The notes beneath the pieces were generated by a model, which was given only the letters and a program-made list of their open reading frames with translations, searched no databases and had not been told where the DNA came from. Shown one piece after another: positions 10,700 through 22,829 of a stretch of 64,000 nt of DNA. Location: the NCBI GenBank assembly GCA_963969395.1, contig OZ017795.1, positions 36,933,063 to 36,997,062 on the forward strand, read 5' to 3'. A program made the position numbers and the translations under genes. Each line of letters begins with the position of its first letter. The stretch's first letter is position 1. The stretch is from Pseudoscleropodium purum (taxonomy: Eukaryota; Streptophyta; Bryopsida; Hypnales; Brachytheciaceae).

Positions 10700-11560
10700 C
10701 TAAACCTCACAGCGAGACAACTCTCAATCACTTACGAAACCTACAACCAAAAATCTCCTGAATACAAATCTCCCGAGTACGTTTCTCACCAAAACTTCCA
10801 CCTAAATCTCCAAAACCACTAGCTCTGAAAAGCTCAGTCTCAAATCAAAAGCTCGACACTGCACCAACATCGGTCTGTCTTCCTCATGCAGACATTCCAA
10901 GAGGACATGCATCGATTTCTGTCACTCTTGAACCTACATTGTCTTCACTCTGACGATGCAAATCAAAACAGACTCCTAGCTAAAGATCCAAAATATATAA
11001 ACAGCTAACCATATGTTTATTAATTTCAAAGAAACATCAAACGTCATCATCTTCCATCCACCTCGCAACACTCACGACACCTGCAACAAGAATATCAATA
11101 AAATAATCTCCTAACAATGTCCTAACCAAGACTTCCACAAAAAATAAATTTCCAAATCCTCAACTAGCTCTGAAAAACTCGCTCTAACTTAAATCCAAAG
11201 CTCGACACTGAGCAGTAACTTCCGGCGCCCGCAAGCAGAAATTCAAAGTTATCTGAGCAAGTGCTTTGATTTCTTTCAATCTTGAATTAATCTACAGTCA
11301 GTGTCTTGAATCTATGGTGACGTATTTGGCGTTGCTAATGAGACACAGTGCTAATAAAAGCTTGAACAATATATGACAAAACCGCCATGCTTTTCAACAA
11401 ACCTCAAATGTCATCAACTTCTGTCAACCTTGCAAGCTCTTGAACCCTTATAAATACCTGCAACAAAAAAAAACTTAAAATATACACTCCGTACTAACTA
11501 ACTAAAAATAGACATGTTCCTGACCGAGACTTCCACAGTGAGCCACATTCCAAATCCTCG
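10700..11560. repeat. Imperfect tandem repeat (three units, ~350 bp) upstream of the RING-H2 gene
   Basis: Three diverged units share an ordered set of short blocks: CTCCTGAATAC or CTCCTAACAATG, (A/G)A(A/G)ACTTCCAC, TCCAAA(A/T)CC, CTAGCTCTGAAAA and AAAGCTCGACACTG. The best-matched blocks lie at about 10740-10865 and 11100-11215; a partial third begins near 11390 and ends at about 11555. The array occupies the 5' flank and probably the 5' UTR or promoter of the minus-strand ATL gene. Confidence 0.65.
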
Positions 11561-13394
11561 TTGGATTTAAAGAGAAAAAGCATTTAAGGTGACTTGGATA
11601 TGGCGTCGGGCGGTTGTTGAGGGACAAAATATGCTGCAAGTAAAAGGTGAGCTTAACTTAGTGGAGCGGATGGATATGATAATGGCGATGGCGAGGGCCT
11701 TCTGCGCAATTAAGTCTCCGTCGTCGTCGTCCCTTGAGATCGAAATTTACACGTGTTGTACAGAGACAAGACAGCATATTTGGGGGGTAAGCTTATGCAA
11801 GAAATCATCACTTAACTTCAGAATAGACTTCGGAATAGATACTTTGTCGACGGACGGAGAGTGTTTCCTGAGATGCTTCTAGAATCTTCATTATCCGTTT
11901 AAACAGCGATTATTGGCTCTCGGAATCGCGAAGAGGCACTGGGTGACTTGGCATTCCAGTGCTGGGCAGTTCTTTATCCCCGTCATATCTTGTGAAATTA
12001 TTCTGGCTGAGGTGGCATTGAGGTGGCAGACGATGTGCGCGGGAATATCCATAAGTGGGTGCCCAATAACGCTCCAGAGCTGGGCGGCTCATGAGCATTA
12101 TGGGACACAATGACAAGTTTAATAGTTCATTAGAGACGTCTATATTTGTACTTTTCATGAATCAAAGGGTGTAAAAAGAAGGGCTTTGTTATGAGTTACT
12201 TTGCTTTCCTAACTATCCAATGCAATGGTGGAAAATCTTCCTTGAAAACTAAACTTGGCATTATAAATTGGTTCTTGTAGGGTGAGACATAGATAGAATG
12301 GTTGCAACTCTAACTAAATTAATTCCAAAGAAAGTCTAATAGTGGAAAGAATGTACAACAGATTTGTAGTCTTTTTTTAAGGAAATATCAATTTGAAAAG
12401 AATCTCAATAAAAGACTACCATCTTTGCAAGTTTATCTTTTTTCCCATTCATATATGAGTGATTAATCCTTGAAGGATGTGACCTACAACTAAGGTAGGT
12501 AGGCAAGAATTATTGAATTTTTAGATGAACAATTGCATTCTTTATTTCTATAGTTTCTCTAAAAGTCATTCATTAGCCACTTTTGAATTGCTCATGCATT
12601 TCAAGGCTAACCACCTTGTACCAAAACAATGACATTGTTTAATCACATCACTAATAAATAAAAAAAGATAAAGTTTGCTCTATTAAATTATTGAGATGGA
12701 CTTTATCCATTTTATGTAGCAACTCCTATAAGATGCTCTTGAAAAAATTCATTTCTTGATTGCAACATATAATTTGATCTCTTCTAATTAAAAAAACACA
12801 ATCTTTTTACGAAACACATGATTTATAGGAGTGATAAATACGTTGAACTATTTCATAACTTTCCTATCTTAAGCATGATTTTCCATTGTATCTATCATTT
12901 TTGTCTTCTAGCTTGTTTCTTATTTGGTTTATAATTTCAATCATACCAAGTCCATATCTAGATATTCTTTTATTCTTTTCATGATTGAAATTTTTTATTC
13001 ACCTCTAATATTAGCACTCTAAAGTTTTAATACCTTTCACACCCATACATTATACAAGTACCTAACTGTAGACACATAAATATTCCAACTCTACTCTCAA
13101 CACCCATATATCCAATACAACAAATAAATATTCTCAGTGTGCTAGCAAAAAAGAAAAAGAAAAAAAGAAAAAAATCTTACAAAAACAAATGCAATTAAAA
13201 TACAAATAGCAATTAGTCAACCCCAAAAAATACAAAAATGAATTTTTTTAAATTCAATGCACTTCCATTAAATTGTGTATGAGATTGCTAAGGTTGATTA
13301 TCCACTAATCCTTAAGTCATTGAAAAATAAATTTTTATCTAAAAGACCATAACAAACCTACTAGTAATCATGACTTATAAATACTAACCAAATT
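11561..13394. other. Intergenic, becoming strongly AT-rich; no gene recognised
   Basis: From 11.6 to 12.15 kb the composition is moderate with short overlapping open frames that resemble nothing I know. From about 12.2 kb the DNA is AT-rich with many stops in all frames. It may hold the decayed 5' part of the LINE that becomes recognisable from 13.4 kb, but I see no endonuclease motifs. Confidence 0.45.
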
Positions 13395-14632
13395 ATGACC
13401 TTCAATACACTTGCATCGTTAGACAATATGAATCACTGGCATGATCTAAATGGATTAGTTCAAGAAAAATACATTGCACTAAACATACTGCTACAAACTA
13501 AATTTTACAATATTAATCACTACAATCTTGCATTCAAAACCTTGCCAACAACAAAATGCCAACACATGATAGTATCTCCAACTTCATTCTTAAAAACATA
13601 CCTTCAAAATTTCACAACCTATTATTTCTTAATTTTCTTCAAGCATTATTTGAAGCACAACAAATTTTCTACTCCTAAGAAGTTAATCTCTTAATTTTCT
13701 TATACAAGAAATTGGATCCTACTTTCTTCACAAACTATAGACCCATTACTCTAGCAAATACAATATACAAATTATTTACTAACATACTCCAATCACTACT
13801 AGTAAACTATAGTAGAAAACACCAAATACTTCTTAACATTCAAGAAGGCTTTTGACAAGAATGATGTACAATATATAAAACTCAAATTCTCATTTTAACC
13901 CTTGAAGATGCCAAATTAATATACACAAAAGGATATCTACATCTTATATATAGATTTCAAGAATGCATTTGGTTTTATTGACTATGGACTATTGGCATTA
14001 TTGACAAACTTAGGGCACTCACAAGATGCAATTAGTGTAGTCGCATTGGCAACACCTATTCCAACTCAAACAAAATATTTATAGGAGAACATTTTGGCCA
14101 AACAAAATCCATGTCAATCCTTTGTGGTAACATACAAGAAGACACCTATAGTCCCTACTTATTCATTCTTTTCTTAAAACCACTACTCCAATGGGTAGAC
14201 TACAACAATTATAGATATACATTCCATACATCTAAAACCAACATTAATACTACAACATATATAGACAACCTAGCTTCTCTTTGACAAAATCACATCACTA
14301 TTCAACCACAATTCAATAAAATAGACAAATTCAATAAATGGGCTAGTATGCCAAAACTTAGTGCCTCCAAATGTTCAATTATTATATATCTATACAAATC
14401 CAAATTGGCCCTAAAAACTTTCAAAACACATATACAAGCTTATTTTATGAATTGCAAATGGGACAAAATATCCTTGTATTACATTGAAACAAGCATATCC
14501 ATATCTAAAAATCCAACTGATATCATCACTCAATTGGAATCTACAATAGGACATCAAGGACCAACTAGCATTTTTGTCAATATAAAGCTTTTGGTTATCC
14601 ATTTACAAATGGAGTTTTATTCTTTTTTTTGA
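13395..14632 (+). mobile_element. Decayed non-LTR (LINE) retrotransposon, reverse transcriptase region
   Basis: Several frames on the plus strand carry ordered blocks of a LINE reverse transcriptase. A degenerate pre-RT region (ends near 13690) is followed by FTNYRPITLANTIYKLFTN (from about 13730), QEGF, then YIDFKNAFGFID (near 13950, block A), then GNIQEDTYSPYLFILFLKPL (near 14130) and TYIDNLAS (near 14255), where the catalytic YADD has become YIDN. Stops and frameshifts separate the blocks, so the copy is dead. Order, spacing and wording fit a plant L1/RTE-type RT. The 5' end and any target-site duplication were not found. Confidence 0.8.
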
Positions 14633-14816
14633 AATTTTCTTACAACATGTGGTCCAAAAGTAGCTTTAAAGTGCAACAATTTTCATAATTTCTGACTATG
14701 TGGTTAAAAAGTTGTTGTATAATCATTAGAAAAAATATAAATCTTAGAGAGGGCATTAAGCTTTCATTTTTTGGTCCTCTTTAGTGCAAGTACAAAAAAT
14801 ATTAAAATTAATAAAT

Positions 14817-14821
<5 letters not shown>

Positions 14822-14853
<32 letters not shown>
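14822..14853. repeat. (AT)n microsatellite
   Basis: A run of about 16 TA dinucleotides in AT-rich DNA between the RT and C-terminal parts of the LINE remnant. Probably length-polymorphic. Confidence 0.95.
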
Positions 14854-14856
<3 letters not shown>

Positions 14857-15002
14857 TGGAGAAAAAAATATTAAAAAAAGAAAAATTTATAAAGAAAATA
14901 ATAAAACTTGACGTCGCATCAATAGTGCCACGTCAGATGCTTCCATTAACAAATAATAATAAATAATAAATAATTTTATTTCCTCTTTAATTGCATTTGG
15001 GA

Positions 15003-15021
15003 GGGGGGGGGGGGGGGGGGG
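15003..15021. repeat. Poly-G tract (19 G)
   Basis: An uninterrupted G homopolymer in AT-rich DNA, flanked by GGGA and AACTTGC. Such tracts are error-prone in sequencing and can form G-quadruplexes; the exact length should be treated as uncertain. Confidence 0.9.
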
Positions 15022-15724
15022 AACTTGCAGGCCTCTTAAGGGCTGAAATTTTTTCTAATGACGTAGTTTCTTTTAGAGCCTAGGTAGCATGGGCAACTCA
15101 AAAAAATTCATTTTTTAAGATATAAAAACTTTTAATTGGTATATGTTTATTTTCTAAATTTATATATATGTGGAAAGCTTTGAATTATTCCATTTTGATC
15201 AATGAGATGAAAGTTATGAAGAGTTTTAGTTTGTGGGCATTTATGGAATCTCTATTCTAAAATAAAATTTGAAGTCCTTTATTTAATTCAATTTTCAATA
15301 TTTGGAAAAAATAAAATAAAATTATAGGATCTAAATTGTTTATTGCAACATTATAACCATTGGAATTGGCATTTTTTAATTCTATAACTAAATTCTTAAT
15401 AATAAGCATTTTACATCATTTTTTGCTTCTTTGTACTTACTATTTTTTTCAAGCATGAATATAAAAGAATTTAGTTGAAATTTTTTATATGTATTTCCAA
15501 CTTATTTTTGCAATATATTATGGAGAGTTTCAAATTGTAGGATCTACACATTTTTGGATAAAACGGTTGAAAGATGAAATCTAACCATATGGGAAGAGAT
15601 GAAAATACTTATTTTGAAATCTAAGCATCATGATCTTGCAATTGATAGGGTTTTTTATTCCAAAATTTTAGAAGGGTGTACACTAATAAGTTAAGCAAAA
15701 AATTCAATCCTATGAAATTATATT
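15022..15724. other. AT-rich DNA between LINE parts, nothing recognised
   Basis: Stops in all frames, no recognisable protein block, no clear repeat ends. Probably decayed or inserted repeat sequence inside the LINE remnant. Confidence 0.4.
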
Positions 15725-16340
15725 CATGTCCATTGTAAACATATTGAAAATTCATACTTTACAAAGTAAAAGCTCACTCAAATATCATTGGAAATGAAAA
15801 AGTAGATGCACTAGTAATTGTAGAAAATCAACAAGAATATAGCCAACCACTAAAAAACTATGAACATGTACATCCAATATCCTTCTAATTCCACTGAGAT
15901 GATTGGTTCATATCCAAATTCACATTATATAAAGGCCCTATTTGCTTCTTCAAATCATATCTGCACAAAAATAAATAAGACAACATTGAACTTATAAACT
16001 AATTTTTTAATATTAAAAAATGGACAAAAAATAGCCACATTGACCAAAACTTGTCAAACAACTTTTGGACAAACATACAAATCTTAACAAATCTTAAGTA
16101 TATAAATGATTTAATTACTAAAATTTGGGTATGGACAATATATGGGCAATATACACAAAATTCTTTTTTGGCCAATAGAATATCTTTCTAAACTTTGCTT
16201 TGTATGTAACCTTCAATAAGTTGATACATAGATACATGTATTCTTGTGGTGTGTAGAACTCCATATCAAAGCACTCTACATACATACACAATAAAACAAT
16301 ATTAGAAATGTAAAAACTACTTCTCACATACATAGATTAG
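15725..16340 (+). mobile_element. LINE remnant, RNase H / C-terminal part
   Basis: A plus-strand reading contains KAHSNIIGNEKVDAL near 15770, which matches the (H)S..GNE.AD.LA signature of the RNase H-like domain in plant LINEs. Further on come a WTIYGQY block near 16135 and CRTPYQSTLH(T/I)YT near 16250-16280, typical of the tail of these ORFs. Frames are interrupted by stops. It is collinear with the RT at 13.4-14.6 kb, so it is probably the same dead element. Confidence 0.6.
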
Positions 16341-16737
16341 ATGCTTTATCTTCATGAATGCATAAATTTTTGATAATGAACCACTAGCATTTGATGAGAT
16401 TGAGGTCTTCAATAAGATTGTAAATTCCATATAATGGGAAACATGGAAACTTCACTACTTCAACAATTTGATGTAGTCAGGAGAAGGCTATGTAAAAAAA
16501 TAATATTTAGTTTATTTTAAATTTTTATTTTAAAAAATTAGATTAAAAAAAATTTACATTCTAAAAATATTTTTAAAATTTATAATTATTTAATATTTTG
16601 ATATAAGTGCATTGATTTACAACAAGGGGAACAATCCTGAAACAATCTTTTAATGCCCTCAAATTCTTTCTAATGATCAAAATGTCTCCCCTAGTTGTAT
16701 CCATAATTGTAGTGAAAGATTATGCCCAAACATATTA
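16341..16737. other. AT-rich DNA, nothing recognised
   Basis: Very AT-rich with poly-A and poly-T stretches. No coding blocks, no repeat boundaries seen. Confidence 0.4.
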
Positions 16738-17090
16738 TATATTATTTGTAAGCACCGTTCTACACCTAAATCCCCTACCATCCACCCATTCTCTACAATA
16801 CAAAATATAATTTATTGAATTCACCTACTACAATGATAGATTCCCTACTAATGCTATTAACTCTAAAATCACAAAACACAAATCACTCATTAATAACCTT
16901 CACCAATATTCTCATAGAACACACGTTCAATTATTAATCATCATCATGATAGGAGCTAAAGGGATCACACATATCTCATCTCTATACACACCTACATATA
17001 AACTTCAACTCCTTACAATTGCAATTAAACACACACTCAATTCTATTAATACAATTGCATTACTCTTCTTTCATATTATTTCATAAAACA
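16738..17090 (+). mobile_element. Further retroelement-like coding remnant
   Basis: One plus-strand frame stays open over most of this stretch and reads like part of a LINE ORF tail or an ORF1-like segment (near 16830-17090: NAINSKITKHKSLINNL, then LLIIIMIGAKGITHISSLYT). The match is by general resemblance to other moss or plant LINE tails and is weak. It could be a second, overlapping insertion. Confidence 0.3.
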
Positions 17091-18718
17091 AGACTAAAAA
17101 ATAATCAACTTTTACACCACATCCCAAATTTAGCTTAAATATTTATTCATGATCATATATCCACTCCCATTTTCTACCATTAAATTCAATCTTCTTTTAA
17201 CCTACCACAAAATAATTACCTCCAACTAAATTTAGAGTAGCATCACTAATACATATTTTTTTATCCATGATAAATTAACAATTGTCCCTTTGGTTTTTTT
17301 AACCTTTAAATGTCATTGAGGCCCCAAAACATTCAATAGATGACTTCATTGTTCACCATAGAAACCAAAAACCTAAACCCTTGGTTCAATAATTTAGAGC
17401 ATTTTGATGACCACCATTACTTTGGGTTATGGGACGCTTTGTCCTTCAAGGGTTAATAATTAGCAAAGAACCTACCTTTTAGGAATAGTATGTAACCTTG
17501 ATGTTACTTGGATTTGAATCTCAAACCTTGGTGTGAGACCCAAAGTCAAGATTCTTCATTTATATCAAGCTTTAAGGTAGAAAAGTTTATTACCACCTTA
17601 ATTTGCAATTTGAATATCTTAGGACCAACTCCAAGAAGAGGACATGAGTTACATCAGATTGGAGTTTGTTTTCTCTCTTCTAATCCATTTCAATCATTTA
17701 ATAATTACAAGATTTGCTGGACCATTTTGCCGTGTCCATTGAAGATGCTCTCATCGTTGAATCCTACCTTCTAGGGTTTCTTTCGATTTCTTCCGCAAAA
17801 TCTTGTGTGAAGTGGCATTGCACTGAACAAGCCACGCTCAGTCTTTCCAAGATATCGAAGTTTGAGGACGAGCATGGTGACTCATTCACCTTCGCAGCTT
17901 GCACATTGATTCATCCTCTTCAAATGCACTTTCATTACGTAATTCCAATTTGGAGAGCCAGAATTGGGTTCGGAATGGCAAGATTTGAAACTGAATTGGC
18001 AATTTTCTATGTTAATCTCTGTTTGCCAAGGTCCCGAAGCTGCACAACAGGTACAGAGTGATGGCAAAGTATTGCTCGCTTCTCAAGGTTTGAGAGGTCA
18101 GAAACTGCCTGCCAATGCTGTCGGGGTTCTGCTCTCGCCGCTGGTGAGGATCTTTCCAGTTCTTTCACTTCTCACGTGCTTTCTAGGATCTCGTGCTCTT
18201 GCATTTCCGTTTCCTACCGTCACATTTCGCAATTCTTCGTCTTGGAAGCTGCTGGTCATGCAACGTCTCCAATTAGGGTTACACTCAGGAATTCTGCCTC
18301 GAGTTCTGATGTGTTATGGTTTGAATCCGCTGGTTTTCTCGTCGAAATTTTTTAACGCTCTTGGCACTGATTGTCGATCGATTTCTGTTATCGCAGTGCT
18401 TATCATGTAATCGTGTCGGCACGGGATAAACTTTCGTGAAGGCCGACTTATCCATAGCTATCCCGAAGGTACTTACACCTGTGCTGGTGAGTTAATCTTC
18501 GACAATCATGATCAGTTCCCTTATAAAATTGCTGCTTGCGAAAGACTGGTGGTGCAACGGAACCGCATTCGTCTTGACTAACTCTTTCTTAATGTTAACA
18601 AAGAATGAGGTGATTCTCAAAGACAGGGGATTGGACTCATCCAGATTAAGGTGCTTCTATTAACTGAAAATTCTTTCCTCAATATGCAGCTACCCGCTCG
18701 GGTGTGGCTTTGGTAGCC
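17091..18718. other. Intergenic region upstream of MnmA with a possible unrecognised exon
   Basis: AT-rich to ~17.6 kb, then more gene-like. At 18010-18150 a plus-strand frame reads GPEAAQQVQSDGKVLLASQG and continues to a GTGAGG donor-like site at about 18145; another stretch (18420-18487) ends in a GTGAGT donor. Together with the TGCAG before 18691, these may be 5' non-coding or alternative first exons of MnmA, or a separate gene that I do not recognise. Confidence 0.35.
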
Positions 18719-21700
18719 ATGGCGTGTGCAATCTCTACTTTGGCTATGGCGTCGCTACCACGTCAGCCGCTTCTCCTTTCCATCGCTCTTTCTTCTTCCT
18801 ATTCCTCTAGACTTAATTTTCATCAATTCAATCTACGAAAACCTCATGGCGGAATTTTCTTCAACTCTATTCGAGGCGGTGCTTCTGGGTGTTCTGTGCC
18901 GGTGGGAGCTTCTGTCGGTCATGTTGAAGTCTCAGTGGCTCCTGGAGACGCTGAAACCGCAAGCGGTGACTTGAAATTCGAGAGGACACTTGAGACTCTT
19001 GGTCGTAGCCGCACGCTTGATGCTCTTGAGGAGCGTGTCGATGGGAATATGGGACCTTCATTTGCGGATAATTGGCAGAGCAACGAAAAGACTTTGGAAT
19101 GCTGTGAAGTGGGTCAAAAGTTGAACGTGGCAGTGCTGTTGAGTGGAGGCGTGGATAGCAGCGTCGCATTGCGCTTGTTGTGTGCTGCAGGCCATTCTTG
19201 CACTGCTTTTTACCTCAAAATCTGGTTTCAGGTTTGACCTAATTTTCTCTTCTACTAACCATATAGGTTGAAAGCTATCAATGATGTTCTGAAGAATTGT
19301 GAGCTATGTGATATAGATGATCTATGTTGTGTTCGGATAATTGGAATAGAGTAGTATTCAAGTTAGCTGCGATGGAAGAGATTCTGTCTCACTTTCTCTC
19401 AAAATGTTTTATCTGGTTTTATTGCAGGAGGATTTTGAGAATTTCTGGTCAGAGTGTCCTTGGGAAGACGATTTGAGGAATGCCCAGGCAGTATGTGACG
19501 AGGTGAGTATCCTTCATTCTTTCCTCTGCAATCTTGAACTACGGGTGCGTTGTTGCTTTAACGTTGGTGATATCTCCGCTTGACAGGTAATTATGCTCTT
19601 GAGCCTCTTTTCTTGAGTCGAGAGTATGCACAGGGTTTCATCGGACTGCCACTTGCTATTGCTGAATTACTTGTCACATGGACGATATGAGGATATGTCT
19701 GCTGATGATCTATACGGACCTTGTGATGTTACTAATTCAGGTCGGGGTGGAATTACGTGTAGTGCATTTCACGGATGAGTACTGGACGCTAGTGGTAAGT
19801 TCTTCATATTTTTTTCCTTGGATAAGCATTTTATAAATCATGAATTAGTTTTTCCATTCTTGTCATAGTATGGTTTGATAATTGTAAATGACCAGGATCT
19901 TCATCTCTCTATGAAGATTGAAAATAATCTGTTACATAAAATATGTTTCTGGACGTGAACGGAGTCTCTGGTCCTCGCAGGTGTCGCATAGTATATCTGA
20001 GATCCAGGCTGGCCGCACACCAAACCCGGATATCCTGTGCAATACATGCGTTAAATTTGGTTCGTCTCTTGAATCACTAGATTCACAAATTTTTTCAGTT
20101 GAACATATTGTCCGATGCTCTCTGTGCTGCTCAAAATGTAGTGTACTACGTACTCCCAACTAGGCCTTATATTCCTCGTTCCGTCCTTACTACCTCTTCA
20201 TGTTGATTATGGTGATCAGCACCACAATGACGTATGTCTGGAATGTTGCAGGGGCCTTTCTGGATTACATTAAGGATGCAGAGTTTGACCGTGTGGCGTC
20301 TGGACATTATGCACGGGTTAGGAAAATTTTCAGCAACGACGATAGCAATGAAGAGAGGAGTGAATTGCTGTTGTGTCCAGATGAGGTATTTCAAATTCTT
20401 TTCTAATACTTAATCTTTTGAATATTTCAATTTCCAGATGTGACCAATGCATTCTAAGTATGTTTTGTGTGTCGCGTTTGGGTTCTTTATACTTGTTTCT
20501 CTTATGGCATTTGGATGATATGTGAACAGGTGAAAGACCAGACCTATTTTCTATCACATCTGAGTCAGGAGAAGTTGTCGCGCCTCATTTTTCCTCTTGG
20601 TGGCTTTATTAAGGTTAGTAGTTCAGTCGAACGCTCTTCTGCAGCAGTGAGAAGTGTATCTGTAGCATGTACTGTACCTAGTAGAAGTCGGACATAGGTA
20701 TGTTTTTATGAGGTCGTATGTGACTCCGTGGAACCCGTATTTTACTTTCTGGTCTCTTTATAAACAATTTCATGGCTTCTTTGATGATTTAATGGAGATT
20801 GCTTTTGAACATACGGGCCTCAGTTAATTGAACCAACACTGAATAGTTCAGCCAAATTGTGACTGGGCAGACCGAGGTGCGACAGCTTGCGGAGGTTATG
20901 GGTCTGATCAACAAATATCGCAAAGATTCTCAAGGCATTTGTTTTCTTGGCAAGGTACGTCAATTCATCTTCGTTGTCAAAATTGGTAAGCTTGATAGGA
21001 AATATTGATAATTGTAATGTGCAAATGTTTTCAATTGGAAGATATTTTGGAACCGTGCCCTCAGGTATGTTTTACTCTGCAACAGGTCAAGTTTAGTGAT
21101 TTCATTGCGAGACACCTTGGTGAGAGGGAAGGTCGCCTATTGGAGGCTGAGACGGGAGAGCTTCTTGGCCTTCACAAAGGGTTCTGGTTTTACACAATGG
21201 GTCAACGTCAAGGCCTCGGCTTGTCAAACGGACCCTGGTTTGTTGTGGCGAAAGACATTGTGAACAATGTGATTTTCATTTCTCGGCAGTATTTCTCAGA
21301 AGACAAACGCAGACGAGCTTTCCGTGTGGGTTCATTCAACTGGTTTTCAGGATCTCCTCCCGCAGACACTTCGAGCTTGCAATGCAAGGTTCGCCACGGT
21401 CCAAGGTTATATGATTGTAGAATGGAGTTACAGACAGATTTGGACAAGGACAGTGAACCAAGTACCTCAGCAGTGGTGAACTTGAATGAAGATGATCAAG
21501 GGTTAGCACCAGGACAGTACACTGCATTCTATCAGAATGGTATTTGTTTAGGATCTGCTGTCATTACGGAGACATTAGGTGGGGGAGAGAACTCGAACGT
21601 ATCAGTCAAGGCTTTAGAAATTGCACATCAACCTTTTGACGTTGTGATGTATAAAAAGTCTAGGCCGAAAATAAGCAGCGCTCTCAGGGTGAGCAATCCA

Positions 21701-21769
21701 AGTAAAGCGAAGATTCCCAGTGTTGAACCAGACACTGAACTGAAATCGACGGCAGGAGCAGTGAGTTGA
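18719..21769 (+). CDS. tRNA-specific 2-thiouridylase (MnmA/TRMU), organelle-targeted
   Basis: Eight exons join in phase to 568 codons: 18719-19231, 19428-19502, 19741-19794, 19981-20059, 20252-20385, 20530-20613, 20871-20954, 21086-21769. MnmA transfers sulfur to U34 of Lys, Glu and Gln tRNAs using ATP. The PP-loop SGGVDSS is at residues 142-148, the first catalytic Cys at 234 in GRTPNPDILCNTCVKF, the second (persulfide) Cys at 337 in GICFLGK, and the ATP/tRNA-binding signatures ASGHYARV and GFWFYTMGQRQGLGL are intact. The ~135 residues before the PP-loop start with a Ser/Arg-rich, acid-poor presequence typical of plastid or mitochondrial targeting. The extra ~45 residues after the beta-barrel domain are basic and of unknown role. 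The in-frame GTG at 18704 is upstream of the ATG chosen here. Confidence 0.94.
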
Positions 21770-22829
21770 TTGGAAGGACGTAATTGGAGCAACTGGCGAT
21801 AACTTGCCTGTCCTGGAGACTGGGTTTTCAACATCTCAAATCTGTTCTTATCAAGACCAGAAGTTTTTGCGAGAGGCGCGAGTTTCTGATGAGTGGAGGA
21901 GTCATGGTTGTATAGATTGGAGACAGATTTTTCCCAGCCTGTTTGAGTGGGTATCAGGATTCATTGTTGAGGTGCAGTTCCTTGAGAAATATTGACTGCG
22001 TAATGCGTTGATCCAAATATGAAATTGGAATTTTGAATACCAGTTGGTACCAATACAAGCCACTTATTGAACTTATCATCAATTGAGTGCGGTATTCGTC
22101 TGAAGGTCTTTAATTTTAGAATTTCGATTTTCGTGGTCCTATCTTAAACCCCTAAGCGCTCAATTATGTGGACGATGCATGTTGTGGTAAAAGTGCACCT
22201 CATCCACTTAGTATTCCTTGTTTTATAACAATGGAAAGAAGATACATGAATCAAATGATTTAGATATTTGGGAGGGGTCAATGACAAGATTGTAACGAGT
22301 CTGCCCTGAAGTTCCACATCCCAATAAAATCAACCCATTGGCTTCCCCTTCAACGGCCTCACAAATCTACGGTACCAAGCAAATACGTACACGGCAAGTC
22401 AGTGGCGGCTGGCGTCCCGGGCTATGTCTACAGTATCGCCCTACGCTATCCGCGTTCTCCGATTGGCTGCCCTCCACGTGGTCCTCCTCTGTGACTCCTC
22501 CACGTGTCCGGGACCTCTGGCCCCATCCACTTGTACCCACGGCCCGAAGCGGCTGCTCCACCGCGACCACAAAGTCGTCAGCGCCCTCGCCGCTGATGAG
22601 TTTCAATACCGTCCCCAAATTATATCATACAAACATGTGTGCACCCCACACTCCGACGGGTTGACATTGAATTGAATCAAGTCTCAAATTGCGGAAATTT
22701 GGTGCGCAGTCAGTGAATTGAGGGGGACATTTGGAGGTGCGCATTTGTGTTTTGTTGGAACAAGGGGACCTGTAATTTTGCTGAGATTGGGCTTGTGTTT
22801 GTGTCCCGATTTTTACAGTTTTGGAGTTG
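21770..22829. other. Intergenic: MnmA 3' flank and promoter of the LEA-SDR gene
   Basis: The left half is the 3' flank of MnmA. From 22330 the base composition becomes GC-rich with CACGTG boxes and a CCAAT-type ATTGG, marking the promoter of the next gene. Overlapping short open frames here look like by-products of the GC-rich promoter. Confidence 0.5.
22475..22508 (+). promoter_or_regulatory. Paired G-box / ABRE motifs
   Basis: CACGTG occurs at 22475-22480 and again at 22501-22506; the second continues as ACGTGTC (22502-22508), a perfect ABA-response element core. A reverse CCAAT box (ATTGG) lies just upstream at about 22462. They lie ~325-355 bp 5' of the start codon of the LEA-like SDR gene. 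Two close ABREs are the classical arrangement for ABA-responsive promoters; binding by bZIP factors is inference. Confidence 0.6.

Noticed and set aside
17714..18410. Two overlapping plus-strand frames of 115 and 148 codons
   Set aside because: Not called as a gene: no recognised domain, and the two frames compete. A short exon within them remains possible and is mentioned in the region entry.
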